From the NCBI RefSeq assembly GCF_048544455.1, contig NC_133529.1:55485401-55549400 (forward strand): 64,000 bases of DNA. The letters are read 5' to 3'. The stretch's first letter is position 1, and every line of letters starts with the position of its first letter. The stretch is from Silene latifolia (taxonomy: Eukaryota; Streptophyta; Magnoliopsida; Caryophyllales; Caryophyllaceae). Shown in pieces: positions 13,252 through 25,703 of this stretch. Both the position numbers and the translations under genes were made by a program. The notes beneath the pieces were generated by a model. That model saw only the letters and a list, made by a program, of their open reading frames with translations, was not told the DNA's origin and did not search any database.

Positions 13252-13318
13252 CAAGGAAGAGGCGCAGCAAGAGCTGCGTCTCTTGGAAGAGGCGCAGCGC
13301 CTGCTGCGTCTATTCCCC
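13252..13318. repeat. GAGGCGCAGCAG module pair upstream of PMD gene
   Basis: Two adjacent copies of GAAGAGGCGCAGC(A/G)...CTGCGTCT, the module also found three times in each Tat LTR and once upstream of the second antisense ORF. Each copy is partly self-complementary. Confidence 0.85.
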
Positions 13319-14068
13319 AGAGGGTATTTTCTGCGTAAAAACGCGATAATCAGAGGAATTGAAATCAATATTTCGAAACATAAATTACACATTTCTCTCT
13401 CAAATCTTCACCATTTCCGCCAAGGTTTGATCCAAAAGCTTGCATTAATCGTGACTAATCGAGGTACGTGTCTCATTCTTGCATTAATCTTCGGTATTTG
13501 TCCAATTTTGGATCGAAAAATTAGGGTTTATGACCCAATTAATCGAAAATTTGGGGCTTTTCCCCCAAATGCATTTGCCTTGTGAAATCGACATTAGAAA
13601 CGGATAATTGGTAGTGTAAGGAACATAACCATGTATTTGTCTCGAATTTTCGTTGAGTTTTGAGCCTTTGAGTGAAATTTGAGACGGTTTCACAGCTAAA
13701 CCATAAACTGCTTCGAATATAGCCTTAGGATTGTCCATTTGCGATGAAACTTGATATTTGGAATCCTTGGATGATGGGTAAACTTTCTACCATCTCGGAA
13801 TTTTGGTTTGTGACAGCTTTTTCAGGACACTTTTCTAGGGCATAATCGCCGTTATAACGAAATGCTGCCGAAATTTCGACTTGAACCCGAAACTAGGCTT
13901 CAAATTAGGCTTGACTTGACCCAAATTACCACATGAGTGATCGGGTTGGTGAGAATGTGGCCAAAGATGGCGAGAAAAGAGCGGTTTCAGGGCTTCCAAA
14001 GGCTTGAAAATCCCTTTACCAAGGCTTGTCGTCACGTGACGCGGCCTAAATTTGCTTTAACGTTGCAG

Positions 14069-14346
14069 GTGATGAGGCTTCTACTTCTGGGAGGACTCCC
14101 ATGGAGATAGACGTTGCTACTGTTGAGGAGGCTTTAGAGCAGGCCTTCACCGCCGCGGTGATGGCTGCTGGGGACGAGGTCAATGAGGAGGAGGCTATCG
14201 AGGAGGAGGAGGTCCCGAGACGGGCCAACGTTGGACGAGGGGGTCGTCAGCATAGAGGAGCTCCTGCGTGGGCTGAGACTTGGGAGAGTAGGCACTTGTT
14301 GTGGGCTGCAGAGGGTCACCTGTCCTACAGGACGGTGAAGAGCTTG
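14069..14346 (+). pseudogene. PMD gene, acidic N-terminal exon
   Basis: Follows an acceptor TTGCAG (14063-14068) and ends before the donor GTAAAT at 14347. It encodes a low-complexity acidic segment (EVNEEEAIEEEE) then a basic RGGRQHRG patch and HLSYRTVKSL. Opens in phase with the next exon (23275), whose reading starts EAGNIRSF. The intron between them would be about 108 bp without the Copia insertion. Confidence 0.65.
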
Positions 14347-14359
14347 GTAAATAGGAATT

Positions 14360-15665
14360 TGTTGGGAAATGAGTCCTCAACAATAGTGCGATCACATGAT
14401 TTAAATATCATTATTAAATCTCATTTCAAGAATACGGAAGGGATGATACATAATATATATAATCAACTGGTCCACACATATCGGTAATGATTGGCTGGCT
14501 AGAGTTTGACATTACTGTCGTGAGACGGTGGTGATCAGTTGATCCCTTGAGGTCACACCTAAAGGACGATTCCCTTAATTGAAAAGGTTAATTAGTTGTA
14601 TGCCGATACAGATTAATTAATTCCTTAAAATTGAACAAATTATTATCATAAGAGAGAAAAATGACATCTTATTATAATGTGATTAAATAAGATTTTATTT
14701 AGTAATTTAAGAAGTTATATTACTAATATTAATCGGTGTTTGCGAAACATGCGAGATGAGAATGATAAGTTAGTTATAATTACAAGATATTGTGAATTAT
14801 ACTAACTAGTAATTAAATGACCATTTTATGAGAAAGTAATTTTATATTACTAGTCAATTTGTTAAATATGATTTATTTAATTTATAAATGATATTTAATT
14901 TGTTAAATATGCATTTTAAATTAAAACATGACATAAGACATGTCACATGTCACATGACATACAATTGTACAATTGACAAAAATAAAATGGACTCCATATT
15001 ACAACTTAGAAACCGAAATATGGGTGAGCATGCTTAGAAGTTTGTCTTTTTCTATTTGTCTTATTCATTTGTCCATGACACTTGATAGTGACATGACAAT
15101 AGACAAAGTCTTACACTAGTTTGTCTTGTGAAGACAAAAAGCAAAAATTAAAGGGGCTAAGACACCTCCCACCCACCGGTTTTGCATAGAGAATTAGAGA
15201 GGATTTTTCCTCAATAATTTTATTACTCTCTAATGTTCTAAGAAAACATAAAACCTCTCTCTTGTTCTTCATAAAACCAAGTTTTATGAATCTAATTTGT
15301 TCTTATTAATTACTAATAATACTAGTAGTAGTATATGAGTTTTAGTAATCAAATTTAAGGTAAACCACATTATAAACATCTAGTACATGTTCTTTTGTGG
15401 GTTTAAGGGATTGTCTTGGGTGCAACTAATTGGAGGGCTTCTAATTTGAAGTCAAGTATGTTCATCCATTAATGGAAAGCTCAAGAACTAACAAGAAGGA
15501 GATCTTGTTGGTGCCCAATATGACCGAAATTCATATGGTGAGAAAATGTTTTCTTATCTTCTTTTATTAATGTTTGCATGCATAAAATCCACATTTAATT
15601 TTATGACAAATTAATTTCGACATATATAAGTATGTTAGTATGTATACGAATCTACATTTCCTTCA
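14360..15665 (+). repeat. 5' LTR of Copia element 2
   Basis: Starts TGTTGGGAAATG and ends TTCCTTCA. Same length as the 3' LTR. Confidence 0.93.
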
Positions 15666-17499
15666 ATTGGTATCAGAGCCACGGTTGTTTGCATGCAAAT
15701 CGGTTAAAAGTTTTTCCGAGTTATAAGAATAACAAATAAAACTTGTAAAATTTGTGTTATTATGAGATATCACGAAATTAATCCATGCATGTTAATATTT
15801 CTGGTCCTAAAATGTTTTAGGATATTTTGGTTAATTTTTCGGATTTTTATTGTTCATATTATACTATAATGGCATTTAAATATGATTTTATGAGTAAAAA
15901 TGTCATTTTTGGTCTAAAATTAGCTATACTTCGAATTTTAAGTTGGTTTTTGGATATGTTGTCACATATATTATTTTGAGATAACCTGTAAATTTTCATA
16001 ATTTTTGGACTTGTTATGCTCGAAAAATGAATTTTTCATTATTAAATTCGGATTTAGGTGAAAAATAGGTTAATATGAGTTAAATTTCGAATCTGGTCAT
16101 ATAAAATTAATATGTTGTCACATGCAATTTTACAAGATGTGTGTAAAATAATTGGCTATAAAGAAGTCTTTTTGCATGATTTATGAATTTTTGAAGAAAA
16201 ATAGCATAAATAGTGACATTATTAGTGAAAAATTAATAAATCATAATCTATGACTTAGGAAAAACGTCTAATGTTGCATTTTATTATCTTTTTCAGATCT
16301 AAAATTGAAAAGTTAGTGAAAATAATTTTTCCATGTTTTTATGATTATTTTATTAAAAATCGATAAACCGCAACATTGTTTTTCCGGTAAATTTTCGAAA
16401 TTTTTAACCTAAGATTTTGAACATTATGAGTGTCATGGAAATTTTCCATAATGTTCATGAATTTAAATTTCAAATTTTGAATTTATTTGAAATTTTGTGA
16501 TTTATTTGAAGTTTAATAGCTTATTTTTGTAATTTTGGTCCATTTATGAACAATTTTATAAAATATGGGTTAGTTATGGTCAAATTATTAGTGAAGACTA
16601 TATTTTGAGTCCTAAGAGGTTAGGGTAATTAACTTATGCATAAATATGAGTTTATGTATTTTTGTGATTATAAAATGTTGAAATCACGCAAATCCGTAAA
16701 AACCGAGTAATATACGATATTGGCTAATTAAAAGGCGATTTAGCATAAAATTGAGCATGTTCATACATATTATAATGCTGCATTTTCTTTATGATTGTCA
16801 TAATTTTAATTTATGTAATTTTGAATTATGTAATTTTACTTAGTATGGCCTTAGATTTTAATTGGTATTTCCCGAAATGTATGGGAATACCGATTCGGTT
16901 GTAATTTTTATTGTGATCTCGTATCACCGTTTTGTAATTTAATAGATTTATTTTATTTTAGTTACATATGTATAATAGGAAATTATGTAATTTATTATGT
17001 AATTTTATTCATTCCGGAGTTCCCAAAGACGGATTTCTTCAAGAATGGCGATACATAAAGACGGTGTTACCTCGAGATGCGTGCCACAACCGAAGTTCAA
17101 GGGACCAATGGAGTTGGTTTCCGAATATGTAATAGTTAAATAGTTTTTCTATTTTAGGAAAGGCCATACTAGGATTTATTTATTTTATGCTTGCATTTTA
17201 TTTTATGTCACATGCATCGCTAAATCGCCATAACTAAAACATGCATCCTTATTTCATCGAGTTTATCGACCGTGTCAATTAAAATTATCGTAGTTCACCG
17301 CTTTAGTTCACTTAAAACGTGATAGATAATAAATTGACATGACCTCTCGCTAAAACAATTAATTGAGACATAGCCTTACCAAATAGTAGAAACCATGAAA
17401 ACCTATTTCGTGAGGGAGTGCGCTCGGCTACCCCGGGGTACAAACCTTGTTACGTAGGGGAAGTGGGTGATGAATGTTAATCCACCGAATTCATGTTGA

Positions 17500-17765
17500 T
17501 AAGGGATGTATCGGCCACACCGTGCCCAAGTTAATGTGGGTTTGGATAATGGACACATTTATTCGAAATTTGGATTGAACTCAACAAAAGTAATTGATAA
17601 GGGTTGCATCGGCTACCCCGTGCCCTTGTTGATGTGTTTTGGGCTATAGATAAACATTAGAGTAAGTTTATCGACCAAGAGTTCTAAAAGTAGAATCGAT
17701 TAAAAAGTTAATCTACCGAGTTATATTGATGAAGGTTGCATCGGCTACCCCGTGCCTAAGTTGAT
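17500..17765 (+). repeat. Spaced leader repeats of Copia element 2
   Basis: Copies at about 17498, 17597 and 17728. The first keeps GATGTATCGGCCACAC, the other two read GTTGCATCGGCTACCCC, a coordinated change compared with element 1. Confidence 0.7.
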
Positions 17766-20700
17766 ATGAATTTGGGTCTTGGAATCATTTATCATAGTTG
17801 GGTAGAGGTCACTATGTAAATGCTATACTTGTTATTTCAAGTATTTATAAAACGATAAATGGTAAGTTTTCCACTATTCCGTTTTTATATTATTCTATTT
17901 CTTTGCCACAATTCATATACGATATCATTTCGATTTTTCAAAATCTCCATTAAAACATCGTAACTAGAGACAAATTTGAATTTTGCTTCTAAAAACCTCA
18001 AATGAACCATTGCTAAGGATCTCTTGTAAAGAGTATAGATTAAAGTTATTCATTATCAAACAGGTTTTTGATTCTTGACTAACACATCTACTTAGAATGG
18101 ATTGTTATTCATATACTTAATTGAATTAAGTACCTTGAAGCGATAAATTATTTTGGTAATTAGTTTTGTCAAGAATTCGTAATTGACCAAAAATAACGCA
18201 ACCACTTCAATGAAAGTTTTTAAGACTAAAACGAACAAATGAAGAGTGTTCTTCATGAATTCAATTTTGCTTCTCAAAGCAAAGACTCATTGAAATGAGT
18301 GGGAGCATTCTCTTAAACCGTTAAGATGAGGACAAGGTTCAAGAAGTAAAGATTATAATGGAATTGATACAAGGTAATGTTAAAGGTAAAGTTGTTGAGA
18401 ATGACGATACTAAACCTATCAATCCCGACCGATAAGTTTCCATTGTCTTAAATGTTGGACACGAGAAAGGAAACTACCCCAATTATTGAAGAATCAACAA
18501 GTTAGTTGTGGGACATCTAATGGGACCTTCTTCGTTAAATGTTTATTTGATTAAACATAAATTTTGCTAGTATTACTTCGTCAATATTAGAAACCGGTGG
18601 TGGTTTTCATCATTATGTTTGATACATAGGATGATTAGAATATGACGACTAGCAACAATGAAGTCAAGAGATAGAGTCATAGTGTACTAAATCTAGTTTT
18701 CGGGTTTGGAGTTGTACTTAATTGTGACTATTAAGTACATAAACTCTAAATAAGAATACAATTTGTTAAAGATACAAAAGAGGTTTCACTTTTGTGACCA
18801 TATACACCATGATTTGATGTATGGCTAGCCCATCATCAAGGTGATTATATTCTAAACCAAACTAGAATAATATATCATGAAGATGATGCAAGACTCAAAT
18901 TGGTAACCCAAGATTAAACCTTAATATTTTGGAATGATGAACGCAAAGAGTTATCGAGTACTCTTGAAACCACTAGATTGTTAATGGTATATGCGTATCT
19001 TGTATTCAAAGCAAGATGTCTCGTGCCTTTTTGTTGAAAAGGAGATCGAGGTTATAAATCATTGATCCATAATAGGTTGATCATTCTCTTTTACCAACGA
19101 TTTAAGTTGACGCTAATGTGTTAACTTAATAAGGTAAATAGAAAATCTTTAAAGAAGTTTAAAGAGTTAAAGAAATCACGATTTAGTCGTGATGGGATTA
19201 TCAAAGTGAAGACTTTGATATAAGCCAATGAAAATGTGATCTAATATCACAAGTTAATCTCTCTTAGCACGCATTATGAAATAATGTGTGATTGGATAAG
19301 AAATCAAACGTTATTCGATATGGTTTGGACTTCAATCAAGTTACTTTGAGTTACTTGATTCTTTTGGGGATTTTATCATTTTTGTCTAAATTATTTTTCC
19401 ACTAAATCGAATCATATGAGATATGAAATGGTAAGGGTACCACGTTTGTAAGTTTTCACAAGAAACAAATGCTCATTTTTCCCTTTTTAATTATCACGAG
19501 TACACCGGGTTTGTGGCTCGTGAAGCTGTCTTTCTGAAATACAAGTTTATTTCTAGAAGACAGAGTGGGAGAAAATTATACAAGAGCCACAAAGAATGTT
19601 ATGTCGCAAGAAACTGGTCTTTCTTGGCTACATGAGACGTTTTGTGTAAGACGTTGTTTCTTTAAAACCTAGGAGGTTAAATTCGTCACTTGTTAAAGAT
19701 GATGAATTCATGCTACTTTTAAGAAAGTAAAGAGCTTATAACTTACAAAAGAAATTGGTTGATTCAAGTTGATTACTTCTAGAAAGTAATGAACATATGA
19801 CTTACATAAGAGTGTTTAAGTCACAACTCAATACAAGGCTTAGAGCCATGAAAATCCGAAACAAAAGGGCTTGATTAGTGACAAAGGGTTTGCACAAATA
19901 AAGAGATATTTCAAAGCAAGATTGGTTGCAAAGGGTTTTGCACTAATTGAAATGATTAAGTCTATTTGGATCTTCTTAGGGATTGTGTTTCATCATGAGG
20001 TTATGAAATACATAGCGAGTGAATCTAAAACCCACTTCTTCAATAGAAGGAATGTATTCAATACATGTCTTGAGTTTAATAGATTCTTGCAATCCTAAGA
20101 TAATGTAAAACTTAAGAGAGGGTCTTAAGTAGGACATCAATGAGTTAGAATCAACACTTTGATCTTGTGGTAAAACATTTCTCGATAAGTCGAGAAGTTG
20201 TGTTTACACATGGAGTTTAGTGGGAGTTACGGAAGTTTTAATTAGTCTTATATGTGGATGACATATTGATCATTGCGAATGATTTAAGACTTTTGGAGTA
20301 TTATAATACATCTTTAATATACGGATTTATGAAGATAAATCCACGTGATATTAGCGTCAATAAGAAGTCTTATGTTGATAAGATTCATGACCAGTTCAAT
20401 TAAATTGAACATATTTGATTGGTTTCATTTGCTTCCGTTGTCGAATCAATTAAAAGGAAATGATGTATAACACTTCATATGCTTTAAGCATGATGAGTTG
20501 TTTTCAAAAATCGAATTTAAGTAATCTTTACCAAGTAAGCTATAAAGATTACCCTTAAGTGCTTGCAGAAGCATTAAGGAAGTAAAGCAAAGTGTTTATG
20601 ATGCAATATTGTGTAAGGGTGTTACACAAGTGACAATTGACAATTGAGATTGCGCATGGTTTCCGACAAAACCATAATCAAAACACACTAGGATGGTTAA

Positions 20701-21868
20701 GATACCATTGTGGCAATGTTAATTAAGAAGTAGATTTTCTAGAATCGTTCTAGGCAATAAAGAACAATGAGAGATTTTTATAACGGAAATTGAGTACACT
20801 TGCGATCATGAGATGTGCAAGAAAGATGAGTCCCGCACACTGTGAAAACAGTGGGAGCTATTCTTAGGCTAGAGGGCGTATGTCTTGATTGGATCTCGAC
20901 ACGTACTCAGAAAGTTTTGTAATGCAAATGTATACATTACAAAGGAAAACGAGTATGTAGTGAGGTTGAGTAAGGTACAAGAAATTGATAAAACCTACTA
21001 ACCAAAGCCTTCTCAAAGGCTAAACATGATGAGTCATGTCATTTCAATTGAATTGAAATGAACAACTATGTACAAGATCAAATTAGATTATAGAACATGA
21101 AATAGTAATCAGGCATTGACTATTCATATGTGATAATCGCATTTGTCGTTCGAGTTTTACTTTAAAACTCTTTTATTATACTTTGTTACATCCAAACAGG
21201 TTGTAGAGACAATTGAACCCCGTTAAAGTGAACACGGATTAGCATGGTATTCGCCCATAGTCACTTATATGAGGTGACGTCTCGAAGTGACTAGAGTGTG
21301 AAGCGATTGATGGCAAGTTCAAGTGCCATAGAGTCATGTGAGATGACTAGTCGATCACATAGGCAGACTGTTATGAACACTTTGTCGGGCAGTGACCGCT
21401 TATAGAGTTCTGGCAAATTTATAAAGCCTGGTCGTGGCGAGAGCTACTATAGTATTCTAATGAGTCGATTCTTTGACTAAAGACTATTCGCCTAAGATGG
21501 CACGATTTCGATTAACTTTGATTTGTGTTACTACGACCTTCGTAAATGGGGTCAAATGGGCATATTTTGGGTTATGATGGTGTGGCTAGTCGAAGGGAAT
21601 AAGTGCGATAGGAATTGTCCACCCCTTGTCGGGGTTAAAACAATATCTCAGGGCCACTCGAGGAGTAATGAATCGGAAATACGTGGCCACGCTCGGAAGG
21701 TATCTATGGTAGATAAATTCCGGTCAATCGATTATTCTCCGGATCGAGGAAACCACTCTCGATATGATCACTTGCAAGTACGACCCGAAAGACACCTTGC
21801 ATTGAGTGGGAGATAGTAATAGGACAAGAGAATTGGTGACGCACACTTGTCGAGGACAAGTGGGAGAT

Positions 21869-23174
21869 TGTTGGGAAATGTGTCCTCAACAATAGTGCGA
21901 TCACATGATTTAAATATCATTATTAAATCTCATTTCAAGAATACGGAAGGGATGATACATAATATATGTAGTCAACTGGTCCACACATATCGGTAATGAT
22001 TGGCTGGCTAGAATTTGACATTACTGTCGTGAGACGGTGGTGATCAGTTGATCCCTTGAGGTCACACCTAAAGGACGATTCCCTTAATTGAAAAGGTTAA
22101 TTAGTTGTATGCCGATACAGATTAATTAATTCCTTAAAATTGAACAAATTATTATCATAAGAGAGAAAAATGACATCTTATTATAATGTGATTAAATAAG
22201 ATTTTATTTAGTAATTTAAGAAGTTATATTACTAATATTAATCGGTGTTTGCGAAACATGCGAGATGAGAATGATAAGTTAGTTATAATTACAAGATATT
22301 GTGAATTATACTAACTAGTAATTAAATGACCATTTTATGAGAAAGTAATTTTATATTACTAGTCAATTTGTTAAATATGATTTATTTAATTTATAAATGA
22401 TATTTAATTTGTTAAATATGCATTTTAAATTAAAACATGACATAAGACATGTCACATGTCACATGACATACAATTGTACAATTGAGAAAAATAAAATGGA
22501 CTCCATATTACAACTTAGAAACCGAAATATGGGTGAGCATGCTTAGAAGTTTGTCTTTTTCTATTTGTCTTATTCATTTGTCCATGACACTTAATAGTGA
22601 CATGACAATAGACAAAGTCTTACACTAGTTTGTCTTGTGAAGACAAAAAGCAAAAATTAAAGGGGCTAAGACACCTCCCACCCACCGGTTTTGCATAGAG
22701 AATTAGAGAGGATTTTTCCTCAATAATTTTATTACTCTCTAATGTTCTAAGAAAACATAAAACCTCTCTCTTGTTCTTCATAAAACCAAGTTTTATGAAT
22801 CTAATTTGTTCTTATTAATTACTAATAATACTAGTAGTAGTATATGAGTTTTAGTAATCAAATTTAAGGTAAACCACATTATAAACATCTAGTACATGTT
22901 CTTTTGTGGGTTTAAGGGATTGTCTTGGGTGCAACTAATTGGAGGGCTTCTAATTTGAAGTCAAGTATGTTCATCCATTAATGGAAAGCTCAAGAACTAA
23001 CAAGAAGGAGATCTTGTTGGTGCCCAATATGACCGAAATTCATATGGTGAGAAAATGTTTTCTTATCTTCTTTTATTAATGTTTGCATGCATAAAATCCA
23101 CATTTAATTTTATGACAAATTAATTTCGACATATATGAGTATGTTAGTATGTATACGAATCTACATTTCCTTCA
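21869..23174 (+). repeat. 3' LTR of Copia element 2
   Basis: Pairs with 14360-15665. A short core (the TCGGTAATGATTGGCTG region) is shared with element 1 LTRs; most of the rest is not. Confidence 0.93.
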
Positions 23175-23274
23175 TAATTCACTACTCATCACCCCTCTTC
23201 TTTCATTCACTTGTTCATATCTCTTTCAATCTTCGTTCAAAACTAAAGATATCTCTTGTTTCAAATCATAATAG

Positions 23275-23639
23275 GAGGCCGGGAACATCAGGTCGTTCTC
23301 GGGCTACACGACAGCGATGGAGTGCTACGAGCGGCTGTCGGCGGAGGAGCGCGCCATGATCGAGCGCGGAGCGTTCGGTGCTTTAGTGAAGGCCTGAAGG
23401 GATATCGCCAAGAGGAAGCTGCGGGCTAACCTTAGCCTGGTCCGCGCTTTCTTGGACCGATTCTGGGATACGACTTCCACGTTTCACATACCTTTTGGTG
23501 AGGTGGGAGTCACTCTGGAGGACTACGGCATGATTTCTGGCCTGCCGTTCGGGAATGAGGCGGTGGAGTGGCCGGAGACTGCCATGAGGGTGGACTCGGC
23601 CGAGGCTAGGAGGTTGATCGGCTGGAACTTGTCGCCGAG
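23275..23639 (+). pseudogene. PMD domain exon, left half, before Tekay insertion
   Basis: Begins after an AATAG acceptor. Reads EAGNIRSFSGYTTAMECYER..., then an in-frame TGA at 23395-23397, then LRANLSLVRAFLDRFWDTTS and the PMD motif FHIPFGEVGVTLEDYGM. The frame runs into the Tekay LTR at 23640 and resumes after it at 32787 in the same phase. Confidence 0.8.
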
Positions 23640-24149
23640 TGTAACACCCCCATTTATTTAAGAGTCTTAACTAGACCTTCCCAAATAAATAAGGTTGTTA
23701 CCATCTCGGTTACCCGAGGTAGTACATATCGTAAGACGACAACTGAAGTACTTTATTAAAGAAATAACTATTTTAGTCTTATTACAAATAAAACCGTCTT
23801 TCGCATGAAATAATAAATGTACGGTACAACTGATAACTACTGGTTATTCGCAACTAAAAATAAATAAAGAATCAGGTGAATGACGCCTAGCCCTCCAAAT
23901 GATCCGTCCGACCCCATCACGCATCCCAAGGCAATATCAACCAACCTGTAAATTAATCTGCTCCCCAATATGACAAGAAAACATCATATGGATCATCACA
24001 GGTGGTTTTAAGAGAGACAAAAGAAATAAACCACGTCAACTAATGTTGAGCAGGAAATCTTAAACAACGGTAAGACAAAATTCTTTAAATAAATACAGCG
24101 GAAGCTCTCATAATTATTAAATAAAGTTTCATATCACGATATTAATAAA

Positions 24150-24305
24150 TCACAGTATACGGCGCAACGGCCAGCTGACTCAGCGGTCAACTTCTATAAC
24201 TCAATATGCACGGCACGACGGCCAGCTGACTCGGCGGTCAACTTCTATAACTCAATGAACACGGCACGACGGCCAGCTGACTCAGCGGTCAGCTTCTATA
24301 ACTCA
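24150..24305. repeat. 51-bp tandem repeat, three copies, in Tekay LTR
   Basis: Units centred on ACGGCCAGCTGACTC followed by GGTCA(A/G)CTTCTATAA. The partner array in the other LTR (31456-31605) has lost a few bases in its first unit. Confidence 0.9.
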
Positions 24306-25373
24306 ATTTCCAATACTAACAGCTCGTAAATAACTTTACATACAGAGAATGCTCATTCACCACTTACGAGAATTGAAATTATCCAGCCAGTATAAATGTG
24401 CGTACAAGAACAACACTTAAGTAGTAGTCGGTCAGGATTCCCTACCTTTTCAGCAAATATTCCGTCTCAGCACACAATGATTAAAATGACTCTTCTACGA
24501 ACCTTTCACCTAATACCAAGTAATAACATATAATCAAATGATAATTCCTCCAAAAATTAATCTAGTCTAAATCAAAATCTCATAAACTAAATGTAACCAA
24601 GATGGTTGAACGGCCATTACTAGCACTTTGAGCAAATAATTTACATTCCCTCAACAGCAGCTTAAAATTCAAAGGCAACCAATATTATTTAACAAAGTCA
24701 CAGTCATCACAAAATTTGTGATTATACCCCCTGACCAAGACAATTGCTAGTAATTAATCTATAGTTCCTACACACAATAAGCTAACCCATTACTAAATCA
24801 GTCCCTCAACTCTCAAGGTATGGCAGCAGTGCAACACCCATGAATCCACCCGGTCGAGTCATAGCCACCCCTGTCGAGTACCACACAGCCGAGTACAACC
24901 CAGCCGAGTCACCCACGGTTAGAATAAGTCGGATTTTCTTTCATCACAAACATAAATAAATCTCTAATAGTAGTAAGCTAATCCTGCAACTTCCTTTTTC
25001 CAATTCGTCCTAAACAGCTATAAACGGTATAAAAGGAATTGACATGGTTTTACCCCCAATCACTACCCCAATAACAACAATTAAACTAATTATAAGGATT
25101 AGATTAAACTTACGATGAAGCGGAATGAATAAAAGTCGGTACTTGTCTCACAAAACTCGTACTTCCGTCCTTCGTCGCTCCTCGTCGCACTCGCCAAACC
25201 CTTTGTCCCTTATTTTATGTTCTTTTGAGTTTGGATGGTATATGCGTGAAAACAAAGTGCTTAGATTGGGGTTTAGCTTGTCATTTATATAGTACAACTT
25301 GGGCTCGTCCACCCGAGTTGCCATTCGGTGGCCCAAAGTCAATTTTCCTTTTTTTTTTTTTTTTTCTTTCTTT

Positions 25374-25377
25374 TATA

Positions 25378-25410
<33 letters not shown>

Positions 25411-25412
25411 CT
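25374..25412. repeat. ATT microsatellite
   Basis: About eleven ATT units after a poly-T run. The other LTR has only about five units at 32669-32690, so the locus changed length after insertion. Confidence 0.95.
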
Positions 25413-25502
25413 TCTTTACCAATTAATGGTAATTCTCACTTATTTCCGACCTAGTCTTGACCTTTGACAACGTTGACTTGACCATAAGTACGAGGTATTA
25501 CA

Positions 25503-25518
25503 ATCTTCCCCCCTTAAA
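25503..25518 (-). other. Polypurine tract of Tekay element
   Basis: The - strand reads TTTAAGGGGGGAAGA immediately before the 3' LTR, the usual primer for plus-strand synthesis. Confidence 0.85.
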
Positions 25519-25703
25519 AAGAACTTCGTCCCCGAAGTTCATGCCACTCCAAGAACAACTACTAGCTTAAGAACTCAGTATACATATATTCAACGAAGTA
25601 CTCAAATAGTTCAAAAAGCTAGCATAGTGTAATGAAAAGGTCATGCTGTGACATCATACCCCCTAAAAACATGGTGACGTCCTCGTAACCAAGTTCATAC
25701 CTG

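Larger units (their letters stand above)
12489..13412. other. 3' non-coding region of Tat element A
   Basis: No credible gene. It holds the polypurine tract (12489-12505), the 67-bp tandem repeat (12800-12970) and one GC-rich module pair (13252-13318) just ahead of the antisense PMD gene. Confidence 0.6.
14360..23174 (+). mobile_element. Copia element 2, complete but non-coding, in an intron of the PMD gene
   Basis: LTRs 14360-15665 and 21869-23174 (1306 bp each), interior 15666-21868. I count about seven differences between the LTRs, so the insertion is young. The primer site TGGTATCAGAGCCAC is at 15668-15682 and the purine tract CAAGTGGGAGAT at 21857-21868. The interior has no long ORF but keeps the RT relic LYVDDILIIAN (20248-20280), so it depended on proteins from another element. 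The flanks are GAATT (14355-14359) and TAATT (23175-23179), a target duplication with one mismatch. Confidence 0.9.
23640..25502 (-). repeat. 3' LTR of Tekay element (1863 bp)
   Basis: On the - strand it starts TGTAATACCTCG and ends GGGTGTTACA. Contains a three-unit 51-bp tandem repeat, a degenerate GTCGAGT/GCCGAGT cluster near 24856-24915, a poly-T run and an ATT microsatellite. Confidence 0.95.

Noticed and set aside
23175..23274. Possible new gene start after Copia 2
   Set aside because: These 100 bases are the remaining 3' part of an intron, ending in AATAG before the PMD exon. They carry no coding signal.
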